A stretch of DNA of 64,000 nucleotides from Rhizobium sp. Root1203 (GTDB taxonomy: Bacteria > Pseudomonadota > Alphaproteobacteria > Rhizobiales > Rhizobiaceae), in assembly GCF_001424945.1 (NCBI RefSeq), contig NZ_LMCW01000045.1, forward strand, positions 61,724 to 125,723. Reading direction: 5' to 3'. This document shows, one piece after another, positions 51,372 to 59,471 of this stretch (position 1 is its first letter; each line of letters begins with the position of its first letter). Position numbers and translations under genes: made by a program. The notes beneath the pieces were generated by a model. That model ran no database searches and was not told where the DNA came from. It saw nothing but the letters and a program-made list of their open reading frames with translations.

Positions 51372-52720
51372 AGCGGCAATTTCCATCTCTGAAGTGGCGC
51401 CTGATCCGCCGCCTGTTTGCGCTGCAGGCGCTGACGATCCTCTCGCTTGGCGCCGCCTTCGTTCTCGGTCTCTGGAGCCTGGGCTTTGTGGGGATCGTCG
51501 CACCGGGCGAAGATTCCATCGCCAGTGTCGCATCCGCCGTCACCCGGACGGACGACGGCGGCATCGTCGTCACTGAAACCAGCGAGCTCGCGGAGGAGCG
51601 CGCGGCACCCGGTTTCTGGTTCGTTATCCGGGACAGGAACGGCCGCGTTGCGACGGAGGGACCTGTACCGGCCGAATTCATGACGATTGCGGCACTGGGC
51701 AGCGGGATCGCCGAAGCCCGCTTCAATGGGGATGAAAGCCGGCCAGATGCGGTTGGCGCCAGAATGCAGGTCGTCGACGGCAAGGACGGACCGCTGACGA
51801 TCATTGTCGGTCGCCGCGGGATACTGCCGCCGACGCTTCTGTTGCTGACGTTGACAGCGTTTGCATCGAGTGCGGTTTTCCCGGCCATTCTGTTGACGGG
51901 TTTGATCACGCTCGCGGTGACGCCTTTCATCATGCGCGGGATCACCCGCGATCTCGAGACTGTTGCGGCAGCGGCCGGACGCATCGACGCGGAACACCGC
52001 GACTATCGGCTGCCGTTCGACGCCGTTCCGGCGGAAATCGCACCGCTGGTGATTGCCATGAACGAGACCCTGGCGCGGTTGGAGCAAGCCTACCACAGGC
52101 AGAAACGCTTCATGCTCGCTGCAGCACACGAGTTGCGAACCCCCATCGCGATCCTGCAGGCGCGAATAGAAACGATGGTAAAGAACGAGGTATCCGGGCG
52201 GCTCCTGGAAGACGTTGCCCGCCTTGCGACGCTGGCGGAACAGCTTCTCGATCTGCAAAGGCTGAACAACGAACCGGAACAGCTCAAGCCGCTGGATCTG
52301 GTGGCTGTCGCAAGGCGCCAGGTCGCAGACCTCGCGCCGCTGATCGTTGCCGCGGGCTACGAGACGGATTTCCAGATTGCTTCCCTGCCGAAGGCGATCC
52401 TCGCGGACGCCTCTTCAATCGAGCGCGCTCTTGCCAACCTCGTGCAAAATGCCGTCAGGCATGGCGGGAGAACAGGGACGATCACCATACGTGTTCAGGC
52501 GCCGGCACAGATTTCCGTCGTCGACAACGGTCCGGGCATCGCTGCGGCAGACCGCGAACGGATATTCGAGCCGTTCCAGCGCCTCGTTTCCGATCGCAAC
52601 GGCATCGGGCTTGGCCTCCACCTCGTCCGCGACATTGTCGAATTTCACGGGGGGCGCGTGTGGGTCAGCGACTCGCCCGGCGGCGGCGCAAGCTTCAACA
52701 TGAGTTTCCCCACCACATAG
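51368..52720 (+). CDS. Sensor histidine kinase
   Basis: A 450-residue inner-membrane kinase. Transmembrane segments are at about 13-33 and 158-184, enclosing a periplasmic sensor of about 120 residues. A HAMP-like region follows, then the phospho-His H254 in MLAAAHELRTPIAILQARIE and an ATPase domain with NLVQNAVRHGGRTG, DNGPGIAAADRER and GIGLGLHLVRDIVEFHGG. It pairs with the preceding regulator, whose stop it overlaps as ATGA. The signal is unknown. Confidence 0.9.
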   Translation: MKRQFPSLKWRLIRRLFALQALTILSLGAAFVLGLWSLGFVGIVAPGEDSIASVASAVTRTDDGGIVVTETSELAEERAAPGFWFVIRDRNGRVATEGPVPAEFMTIAALGSGIAEARFNGDESRPDAVGARMQVVDGKDGPLTIIVGRRGILPPTLLLLTLTAFASSAVFPAILLTGLITLAVTPFIMRGITRDLETVAAAAGRIDAEHRDYRLPFDAVPAEIAPLVIAMNETLARLEQAYHRQKRFMLAAAHELRTPIAILQARIETMVKNEVSGRLLEDVARLATLAEQLLDLQRLNNEPEQLKPLDLVAVARRQVADLAPLIVAAGYETDFQIASLPKAILADASSIERALANLVQNAVRHGGRTGTITIRVQAPAQISVVDNGPGIAAADRERIFEPFQRLVSDRNGIGLGLHLVRDIVEFHGGRVWVSDSPGGGASFNMSFPTT

Positions 52721-52804
52721 ACCGGCTGCGTCTGAAAAGCGCAATGCTAACATCATTTGACGTCCTCAGGATGGCTTCACAAGACCTTCCTGGAGATACC
52801 GCTC

Positions 52805-53359
52805 ATGCACCCTTCCGTCACCTCTGCTTTTCTCAAGGCCCTGCTCGCGGCTCCGCGAACGGTTGGCGCGATCGCACCGTCGGGAAGGCAGCTCGCCCGG
52901 CTGATGACCAGCGAGATAGATCCCGGAGGTGGACGCGTTCTCGAACTCGGACCCGGAACCGGTATCTTCACAAGAGCGCTGCTCGCACGCGGCGTGTCGC
53001 CGGCGAATCTGACGCTGATCGAAATTGAAAAGAGCTTTGTCGCACTGCTTCGGCGCCGATTTCCGCAGATCACCGTGCTCCAGCACGATGCCCGCCGTTT
53101 GCCGGAGCTCGGCTGCGAGGGTTTCAGTTCGGTCGTCAGCGGCTTGCCGCTACGCAACATGAGCCAGGAGACCGTTCACGCAATCATGGCCGGCGCCTTT
53201 TCCCTGATGCCTCCCAGTGGCACCTTCTATCAGTTCACCTATGGTCATAGATGCTCGGTTCCGGACCCGGTCCTTCGATCGCTCGGTTTGCGGGTTGCCA
53301 GTCTGGGGCGCATCCGGCTCAACCTGCCGCCTGCTACCGTGTTCAGGTTTTCGCGATGA
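52805..53359 (+). CDS. SAM-dependent methyltransferase (phospholipid N-methyltransferase/KsgA-like)
   Basis: A 184-residue protein. The SAM-binding motif is VLELGPGTGIFTRALLARGV near residue 42, with LTLIEIEKSFVALLRRRFP as motif II. AAPRTVGAIAPSGRQLARLM near the N-terminus is typical of the phosphatidylethanolamine N-methyltransferase (PmtA-type) group. It could make phosphatidylcholine precursors, but RNA methylation is an alternative. The start MHPSVTSAF has GGAG upstream; an extension from 52757 is rejected. It lies 84 bases after the kinase and may belong to the same transcript. Confidence 0.8.
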   Translation: MHPSVTSAFLKALLAAPRTVGAIAPSGRQLARLMTSEIDPGGGRVLELGPGTGIFTRALLARGVSPANLTLIEIEKSFVALLRRRFPQITVLQHDARRLPELGCEGFSSVVSGLPLRNMSQETVHAIMAGAFSLMPPSGTFYQFTYGHRCSVPDPVLRSLGLRVASLGRIRLNLPPATVFRFSR

Positions 53360-53454
53360 GGCGAGCGCGGGCCCGCCGCCAACGGAAAGACTCTCGCCGG
53401 AAGCTGCCGTTCGGAAAATAGTCGCGGCGTTTTGATCCGCGCCAACGCGCAGAA

Positions 53455-53483
53455 AAGCGTCCCCGCCGGAAGGCGGGACGCTT
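53455..53483. terminator. Hairpin terminator between convergent genes
   Basis: AAGCGTCCC(C)GCC pairs with GGCGGGACGCTT around GGAA, with one bulged C. On the minus strand it is followed by TTTTC. It lies between the methyltransferase (plus) and a small gene (minus). Confidence 0.75.
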
Positions 53484-53545
53484 GCTGTCGTGTGATGACA
53501 AAGTGGAAAATCGAGCTTTGCACGTCCCGGCGGACGTGCGACCCC

Positions 53546-53773
53546 CTAGGACGAGGAAGCCGACTTGGACGCCGCCCGCCGTTTTTTGGCAGGGGCGGCG
53601 GCCGGTGGCGCTTCGGCCGCCTGCTGCAAGCGCAGGGCCTTCAGCTTTTCCGTTTTCTTTTCGCGAGCGGCGGCCTCGGCAGACACGATTGCTCTCGCAG
53701 TCGTATCGGTCGCCGCCGCTTTATCGCGTGATGAGAGCTTGGCCGGATTGAAGAATTCGCTTTTTGAAGTCAT
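53546..53773 (-). CDS. Small Ala/Lys-rich hypothetical protein
   Basis: A 75-residue protein starting MTSKSEFFNPAKLSSRDKAA with a helical TARAIVSAEAAAREKKTEKL and a basic C-terminus rich in Ala, Pro, Lys and Ser. AGAGAG precedes the ATG at 53773. It looks like a small nucleic-acid or ribosome-associated protein and lies 42 bases downstream of an rpsU gene on the same strand, so it is probably co-transcribed. No family is assigned. Confidence 0.55.
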   Translation of the reverse strand: MTSKSEFFNPAKLSSRDKAAATDTTARAIVSAEAAAREKKTEKLKALRLQQAAEAPPAAAPAKKRRAASKSASSS

Positions 53774-53815
53774 CTGCACTCTCTCTATCTAGACGAAGCC
53801 TGCCGGATGGGCAGA

Positions 53816-54055
53816 TCAGCGTGCCGGACGCACAGCCTTCTTCGGGGCCGGCAGAAGACCTTCGCGCTGAAGCTTCTTCCGCGCGAGCTTGCGCTGGCGG
53901 CGGACTGCTTCGGCCTTTTCGCGAACGCGCTTCTCAGACGGCTTTTCATAAGCGCTGCGCGCCTTGAATTCGCGGAAGAGACCTTCGCGCTGCATCTTCT
54001 TCTTCAGGACGCGAAGCGCCTGATCGACATTGTTATCCCTGACGAGAACCTGCAA
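53816..54055 (-). CDS. rpsU: 30S ribosomal protein S21 (first copy)
   Basis: A 79-residue S21 starting with TTG (read as Met) QVLVRDNNVDQALRVLKKKM. The TTG at 54055 is chosen since AAAGGA lies six bases upstream and the second copy also begins MQVLVRDNN; an ATG at 54070 gives five more residues. The rest is EKPSEKRVREKAEAVRRQRK with a basic tail. S21 binds the 3' end of 16S rRNA and aids initiation. A second S21 gene lies 1.3 kb away on the other strand. Confidence 0.93.
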   Translation of the reverse strand: MQVLVRDNNVDQALRVLKKKMQREGLFREFKARSAYEKPSEKRVREKAEAVRRQRKLARKKLQREGLLPAPKKAVRPAR

Positions 54056-54110
54056 ACTCTTTCCTTTCATGCGGCAATCGTGATTGCCAGTTAGACGGCG
54101 AAGCCAGAAA

Positions 54111-54398
54111 TTACTTCCTGACCTTGATGCTGGAAGACTTCAGCCAGGAGCCAGTCTCCGCACTCGCCACGGTTTCAATGTTTGGCACCGAAGATGCCGA
54201 CTGAATAACGTCGATGTCGCTTTCGACGATCCGACGTTCAAAATTTTCGGTCTCGAAGCGGACCCGGTATTGCGCACGACTGCCGTCGAACGGAAGAACG
54301 CCGGCGATCGTGCATGTTCTTCCGGCTGTGTCCGTGCGGACGAATCCGTCCTTCAGGACTATTTTGTCTCCGACAGCGAATCTGGGAGTGCGTGCCAT
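54111..54398 (-). CDS. Small hypothetical protein between cspA and rpsU
   Basis: A 95-residue beta-rich protein starting MARTPRFAVGDKIVLKDGFV with TDTAGRTCTIAGVLPFDGSR and YRVRFETENFERRIVESDID. The short beta strands resemble a small SH3- or KOW-like fold, which might bind RNA or ribosomes, but this is only a structural impression. It is co-directional with rpsU and cspA and probably part of the same cold- or growth-regulated group. Confidence 0.6.
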   Translation of the reverse strand: MARTPRFAVGDKIVLKDGFVRTDTAGRTCTIAGVLPFDGSRAQYRVRFETENFERRIVESDIDVIQSASSVPNIETVASAETGSWLKSSSIKVRK

Positions 54399-54521
54399 AA
54401 TGTTCTCACCGAGTCATCGTCGTGATTCTTGAAAAGCATAAAAGGCCGGGTGTAACCCCGACCTCTTCCGTCATTGCCCGCAGCCGCCAGTACATCCGTG
54501 GTCGGCCAAGGCGAATGACAA

Positions 54522-54731
54522 TTACGCGGCGCGCAGATTGTCTGCAGAGTTCTTGCCGGACTTCTGATCGCGCACGAGGTCGTAGCTAATCTTCTGACCG
54601 TCGGCCAGACCGCGCATGCCAGCGCGCTCAACCGCCGAAATGTGAACGAAAACGTCAGCAGCGCCGTCGTCCGGCTGAATGAAGCCGAAGCCTTTGGTGC
54701 TGTTGAACCACTTTACGGTACCTGAATTCAT
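54522..54731 (-). CDS. cspA: Cold-shock protein, CspA family
   Basis: A 69-residue single cold-shock domain. RNP1 is GFGFIQ and RNP2 is VFVHISAV, with the starting strand MNSGTVKWFNSTKGFGFIQP. It binds single-stranded RNA/DNA and melts structures at low temperature. AAAGGC sits before the ATG at 54731. It is upstream of the small beta protein and rpsU on the same strand. The 430-base spacer upstream (54732-55161), shared with the divergent second rpsU, presumably contains both promoters and the cspA leader; no other gene is supported there. Confidence 0.95.
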   Translation of the reverse strand: MNSGTVKWFNSTKGFGFIQPDDGAADVFVHISAVERAGMRGLADGQKISYDLVRDQKSGKNSADNLRAA

Positions 54732-55161
54732 AACGATCGCCTTTCAATGGTCGTTAGTACCCGGCGAGGATTCGCTGGGTTTGATCGATTTTGAGAGGAG
54801 ATCTGACGGAGCGATTTGGCTCTTTGACAAAGGTCACAAGCAATGGTCGATGGGCCTACTATAGAGCAAATGGCGGCCGATGCAAGGAACGAACCCGAAT
54901 TAGGGGCTTCGACACCGTGGTTGGCAGCGTCCTGCATGCAAACGATCAGGCCGGCAGCTGCGCCTCGAAACGGCCGCCGAAAGCGTCCGGACCGGGCCAT
55001 CCCGGATTTTTCCCTCCAAATCCGCCGCTCCATATGGACTTATGCGCCATGATCTGTTATCCCGCACCCAATCGCAAGGCCACAGCCGCGCGAATAGAAT
55101 ATTTTTGCCTCTGGCGCCATGCTGATGCAGGCCGCAACCAAACCAAAGGAACGTGACTCTC

Positions 55162-55377
55162 GTGCAGGTACTTGTCCGCGATAATAATGTTGACCAGGCT
55201 CTCCGCGCTCTCAAGAAGAAGATGCAGCGCGAAGGCATCTTCCGCGAAATGAAGATGCGCGACTACTACGAGAAGCCTTCGGAAAAGCGCGCTCGCGAAA
55301 AAGCCGAAGCCGTTCGTCGCGTTCGCAAGTTGGCTCGCAAGCGGGCACAGCGCGAAGGCGGCGTTGCAGCGCGCTAA
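55162..55377 (+). CDS. rpsU: 30S ribosomal protein S21 (second copy)
   Basis: A 71-residue S21 with GTG start: MQVLVRDNNVDQALRALKKK, then EKPSEKRAREKAEAVRRVRK and tail GGVAAR. AAAGGAAC lies about 11 bases before the GTG at 55162; another GTG at 55153 would add three residues but is too close to the binding site. It differs from the first copy in the middle (FREMKMRDYYEK) and has a shorter tail, so the two proteins are not identical. A strong terminator follows. Confidence 0.95.
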   Translation: MQVLVRDNNVDQALRALKKKMQREGIFREMKMRDYYEKPSEKRAREKAEAVRRVRKLARKRAQREGGVAAR

Positions 55378-55417
55378 GTGTCGCTGTCGTTATTTCGACG
55401 TTTTCAAATGTATGTTG

Positions 55418-55448
55418 GCGGGGGCGATTATGTCGCCACCGCTTTTTT
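55418..55448 (+). terminator. Intrinsic terminator after second rpsU
   Basis: GCGG and GGCGA (55418-55427) pair with TCGCC and CCGC (55433-55442) with one mismatch, followed by six T residues. It is 41 bases after the stop codon. Confidence 0.9.
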
Positions 55449-55512
55449 AATTTGCTGTTGAAGCTTGCCCGTCCCTCGCCGGACCGGCTGCACTGGGGGA
55501 AAACGAGCCCGC

Positions 55513-56379
55513 ATGGCTGATTTCATGTCGAATACCCGTTCCTTGCGTTTGCCGAAGATTGCCGCTCTGCCGGCATTGGCTGTCGTCACCGCACTCGGCC
55601 TGGCCGGCTGCACGACCAACAACACCTCGGATGCCGTTATCAGCATCGACAAGGCGCAGGGTTCGCAGGAAAATATCGCCTCGCTGACCTCGGTTATCAA
55701 TGCCAACCCGAGAGATCCCGAAGGCTATAACGTACGCGGTTCGGCCTATGGGCGCGGCGGCGATTTCCGCCAGGCGCTGAATGACTTCAACACGGCGCTG
55801 CAGATCAATCCGAAGTTCTACCAGGCCTATGCCAACCGCGCGCTGGTCTACCGCAACATGGGGCAGCAGCAGCAGGCTATCCAGGACTACAACGCAGCGC
55901 TGCAGATCAATCCGAACTACGACGTGGCGCTCATCGGCCGCGGCAACGTCTACCGCGCCGCCGGCCAGGACGACGCCGCCTTCAACGATTTCAACAAGGC
56001 GATCCAGCTCGGGACGACCGACGGCCGCGCCTACCACAATCGTGGCCTGATCTATCAAAAGCGCAATCAGCAGGATAAGGCGATCGACGACTTCTCGAAG
56101 GCGATCTCGCTCTCTCCGAATTCGCCCGAGCCCTACAACGGCCGCGGCATCTCCTACATTGCGCTCAACGACGACGACAACGCGTTTGCCGATTTCAACC
56201 ATGCGATCGAGCTCAACGGCAATGTCGCCGAATCCTGGGCCAACCAGGCGCTTGTCTACGAGCGCAAGGGCGACAAGCAGAAGGCTGCCCGCTCCTACCG
56301 TCACGCAATCGGCCTGGATGCGAAGTACCAGCCGGCGAAAGATGGACTTTCGCGCGTAGGCGTTCCAACCGCCGGCTAA
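55513..56379 (+). CDS. TPR-repeat lipoprotein (NlpI-like)
   Basis: A 288-residue protein with a lipoprotein signal: PALAVVTALGLAGC puts the lipidated Cys at about 33. Six or more TPR units follow, with the pattern AYANRALVYRNMGQQQQAIQ, DVALIGRGNVYRAAGQDDAA and AYHNRGLIYQKRNQQDKAID. Such proteins are scaffolds for cell-envelope enzymes or peptidoglycan hydrolases. The start at 55513 follows GGGGGAAAACG. It is divergent from nothing nearby and ends 25 bases before the oxidoreductase gene. Confidence 0.85.
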   Translation: MADFMSNTRSLRLPKIAALPALAVVTALGLAGCTTNNTSDAVISIDKAQGSQENIASLTSVINANPRDPEGYNVRGSAYGRGGDFRQALNDFNTALQINPKFYQAYANRALVYRNMGQQQQAIQDYNAALQINPNYDVALIGRGNVYRAAGQDDAAFNDFNKAIQLGTTDGRAYHNRGLIYQKRNQQDKAIDDFSKAISLSPNSPEPYNGRGISYIALNDDDNAFADFNHAIELNGNVAESWANQALVYERKGDKQKAARSYRHAIGLDAKYQPAKDGLSRVGVPTAG

Positions 56380-56404
56380 CGACAGGCAGATCGGGGCGGC
56401 AAGG

Positions 56405-57466
56405 ATGACAACCAAACAGCATGTGGTCGTCGTCGGCTCGGGGATCGTCGGCGCTTCGATCGCCTGGCATCTGGCTCGCCAGGGTGCAAGCGTCACCGTC
56501 GTCGCCGAAAACAGCGGCGGTGTCGCCACGCCCTGTTCCTTTGCCTGGATCAATGCCAGCTGGGGCAATCCGAAATTCTACTTTCATTTCCGCCGTCGCT
56601 CGATGGGCGAATGGAGAAGGCTGGCCGGGGAACTGCCGGGCCTGCCGCTATCCTGGAACGGCAGCATCGGCTGGGACCTGCCGCCGGACCGGCTGGAGGC
56701 TTTCGCTGCAGAGCACGGCAGCTGGGGTTACGGAATAGAGCGCATCGGCCGCGAACAGATCAGTGTCCGCGAGCCTTATCTGAAGATCGTCCCCGAGCTT
56801 GCGCTTTCGGTTGCCGAGGAAGGCGCCGTCGAGCCGGTCGCGGCCGCCCGCCTGATGCTCGCGGATGCCGAGGCACGTGGTGCAAAATCCGTGACCGCGG
56901 CGGTCAGCGGACTGATCCGGAGCGGCGACCGGATCTCCGGCGTCGTCACGTCCGCCGGCATGATCGAGGCCGATCATGTTGTCCTGGCATGCGGCGCCGG
57001 CAGCCCGCCGCTGGCCGCTTCCATCGGCATCGTACTCCCCATCGAAACGCCGCCGGGCCTCATCGTCCATTCCCGGCCTTGCGAAAAACGCCTGAACGGC
57101 CTGGTCATGTCACCCGAGCTGCACATGCGCCAGACGGCGGAGGGCCGCATTGTCGCCGGTGGTGATTTCGGTGGGGCCGAGCCCGGGGCAGACCAGCAGG
57201 CGACGGCATCTGCACTCTTCGCCAAGCTGCGAGAAAGCCTGACCGACGGCCAGTCGCTTGCGATGGACTTCTTCACGGTCGGATACCGCCCGACCCCTAA
57301 GGACGGCCTGCCCATCATCGGCAACGCCTGCGACGGGCTTTATATCGCCGTCATGCACTCCGGGATAACCTTGGCACCGCTTGCGGGGCTACTCGCGTCA
57401 AGCGAGATTCTGGGCGGCAATGAGGACGCTGTTCTCGCGCCATACAGGCTTTCCAGATTCGGCTGA
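56405..57466 (+). CDS. FAD-dependent oxidoreductase (DadA/glycine-oxidase family)
   Basis: A 353-residue protein. The FAD-binding fold is HVVVVGSGIVGASIAWHLAR at the N-terminus. DHVVLACGAGSPPLAASIGI, GRIVAGGDFGG and YRPTPKDGLPIIG near the C-terminus are typical of D-amino-acid dehydrogenase and glycine/sarcosine oxidases. It probably oxidises an amino acid or imino acid; the substrate is unknown. It is not part of a clear operon beyond the preceding lipoprotein, with 25 bases between them. Confidence 0.85.
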   Translation: MTTKQHVVVVGSGIVGASIAWHLARQGASVTVVAENSGGVATPCSFAWINASWGNPKFYFHFRRRSMGEWRRLAGELPGLPLSWNGSIGWDLPPDRLEAFAAEHGSWGYGIERIGREQISVREPYLKIVPELALSVAEEGAVEPVAAARLMLADAEARGAKSVTAAVSGLIRSGDRISGVVTSAGMIEADHVVLACGAGSPPLAASIGIVLPIETPPGLIVHSRPCEKRLNGLVMSPELHMRQTAEGRIVAGGDFGGAEPGADQQATASALFAKLRESLTDGQSLAMDFFTVGYRPTPKDGLPIIGNACDGLYIAVMHSGITLAPLAGLLASSEILGGNEDAVLAPYRLSRFG

Positions 57467-57682
57467 ACATCTTCGCCACAGAAGCCCGTTAAATGCCGGC
57501 GAGGTGTTTTAGCAGGTTGCAAGGATTCGGACCTGTCCCTAACATGCGACTGCTTCGATAGCAGGCTATCGGCAGGATGAGGGTGCATTGAGGGCAATCG
57601 CGGTGATCCAATTCTTTGCTTTCGAGCTCGCAGGAGCAGAGGGCGCAAGCGTTTGCGCCTCCGGCACGGCGAGAATGCGCCG

Positions 57683-59362
57683 ATGAAGATGTCCGCACGG
57701 ATCTTTCCCAAGGCATCGATCGGCACCTATCTGATCGCCATGGCATTGGCGACCTCGCTGCCGATATTTGCGCTGGTCGCGTTGCTGCTCGGGCAGCTGG
57801 AGGACAACCAGCGCTCGATCCTGAGGCGGGAAACGGCACAGGACGCCACAGCCCTCGCCCGGTCCGTCGACCGCCAGCTGCAGGACATGGCCACAACTTT
57901 GAGGTTGCTGTCGACCTCGCCGGAACTCGAGAGCAACGACTTCGCCGCCTTTCACACCCGCACCGAAACCGCACTGCGCGCAAATACGCTTTTCGTCATC
58001 GCCGTGGACGCGAGCGGTCAGCAGCTGCTGAACACACGCGTCGACTACGGCACGACCCTTGGCCGGACCACCAACATGGCGGCCGTGAAAGCGGCGATCG
58101 CTTCGGGACGCATCGAGGCGTCCGACGTGTTTCAGGGCCGAACCAGCGGCGAATGGGTCTATAACGTCACCATGCCCTTGCAGCTCGGTCGCGTTGCTGC
58201 GCTGATCATCACCCAGAATGCCAAGGACCTTGCAAAACTTGTCTCGACGGAAGGCCTTCCCGCCGGCTGGTCCGCCGCAATCGTCGATCAGGGCGGCCAC
58301 GTGGTCGCCTCGGCAGGCGCGAGCAGCATCGGCTTCGGCCAGCCGTTCGACCCGCGCATCCTGCCGTCGTTGATCGAATCGAGTGGCGTCTACGAAAACC
58401 GCGCCGTGTTGCCGAATACCATGCTCGGCTACGCCCAGATTCCGGGCTGGTCCTGGAAGGCAGTCATATGGGGACCTGTCGCCAGCGCCCAGGCCTCGAT
58501 CCTCACGACCTGGCGCTTCCTGATCATCGGCGGCATCGCCCTCCTGTCCGTGGCGATCCTGGCGGCCTATGCCGTCGCCCGTCAGGTCAGAACCACCATA
58601 CGATCCATTGCCGACATGGCGAACCGGTTGGGTCGGGGCCACATCGTAGCGCCGATCGACACCAGCGTGATCGAGGCGAACCAGGTCGCCGTCGCGCTTT
58701 CCAATGCCTCCTTTGACCGCAGCCAGACGGAAGACCGGCTGCATTTCGTCATGAACGAGCTTGTCCATCGCACCAAGAACCTGCTGGCCCTCGCCCAGGC
58801 AATGATGCGTCAGCTGGCGAAGCAGGCCGGGACCGTCGAGGAGTTCCAGGCAGCGGTCGCCGATCGCCTCGACGGCCTGTCGCGCTCGATCGAGCTTTTG
58901 ACCAGCGAGCAATGGGCTGGCGCATCGCTTCGGCGCGTGATCGATATCCACCTTCAGGCCTTCCCCCAGGCCGCCCAGCAGATCGACATCATCGGCAAGG
59001 ATTTCATGCTGAAGCCCGAAGCCGTCCAGAACCTCGGTCTCACCCTGCATGAGCTTGCCACCAATTCGATCAAGTACGGTGCACTCTCGGTGCCGCAGGG
59101 ACGTGTCCGGCTTTACTGGCAGAACTTCCAGGAAGGCGATCGCAGCGAAGAAATGCTGCGCGTCACATGGGAAGAGCAGAACGGACCGCCGGTTAAAACC
59201 CCGGAGCGGTCTGGCTTCGGCACTACGGTCATCAAGAACCACGCAGCGGCCGCCTTCAGCGGCAGTGTGCAGGTTGATTTTTTGCCGCGGGGCCTGCGCT
59301 GGGAACTGACGGCACCACGCCGGGCACTCGAACGCACGGCATCGACGTCCGGCACGGCCTGA
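57683..59362 (+). CDS. HWE/HisKA2-type sensor histidine kinase
   Basis: A 559-residue inner-membrane kinase. Transmembrane segments are at about 10-35 and 280-305, enclosing a periplasmic Cache-like sensor (VIAVDASGQQLLNTRVDYGT). A HAMP-like region (AYAVARQVRTTIRSIADMAN) follows. The phospho-His is H362 in NELVHRTKNLLALAQAMMR and the ATPase part has LTLHELATNSIKYGALS and SGFGTTVIKNHAAA. This type is common in alphaproteobacterial stress signalling. The start MKMSARIFPK at 57683 is preferred over 57653. A hairpin (GGCGCAA/TTGCGCC, 57642-57659) precedes it. Confidence 0.88.
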   Translation: MKMSARIFPKASIGTYLIAMALATSLPIFALVALLLGQLEDNQRSILRRETAQDATALARSVDRQLQDMATTLRLLSTSPELESNDFAAFHTRTETALRANTLFVIAVDASGQQLLNTRVDYGTTLGRTTNMAAVKAAIASGRIEASDVFQGRTSGEWVYNVTMPLQLGRVAALIITQNAKDLAKLVSTEGLPAGWSAAIVDQGGHVVASAGASSIGFGQPFDPRILPSLIESSGVYENRAVLPNTMLGYAQIPGWSWKAVIWGPVASAQASILTTWRFLIIGGIALLSVAILAAYAVARQVRTTIRSIADMANRLGRGHIVAPIDTSVIEANQVAVALSNASFDRSQTEDRLHFVMNELVHRTKNLLALAQAMMRQLAKQAGTVEEFQAAVADRLDGLSRSIELLTSEQWAGASLRRVIDIHLQAFPQAAQQIDIIGKDFMLKPEAVQNLGLTLHELATNSIKYGALSVPQGRVRLYWQNFQEGDRSEEMLRVTWEEQNGPPVKTPERSGFGTTVIKNHAAAAFSGSVQVDFLPRGLRWELTAPRRALERTASTSGTA

Positions 59363-59418
59363 CAGAGATCTCGCGGGCTTCGCCTGCGATGACCATTGCC
59401 CTGCAGGGCATGAAAAAA

Positions 59419-59437
59419 GGGCGCGGTGTCCGCGCCC
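59419..59437 (-). terminator. Intrinsic terminator of the pnt operon
   Basis: GGGCGCGG pairs with CCGCGCCC around a TGT loop. On the minus strand it is followed by six T residues, about 35 bases past the pntB stop codon. Confidence 0.9.
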
Positions 59438-59471
59438 TCAATCTGGTCGAAGCCTCAAGCTCGGCGATGCC

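Noticed and set aside
57489..57720. A minus-strand frame with Cys pairs (CALCSCE and CPQC) suggesting a zinc ribbon
   Set aside because: It overlaps the start of the HWE kinase gene, has no ribosome binding site and reads through a hairpin; the Cys spacing may be chance.
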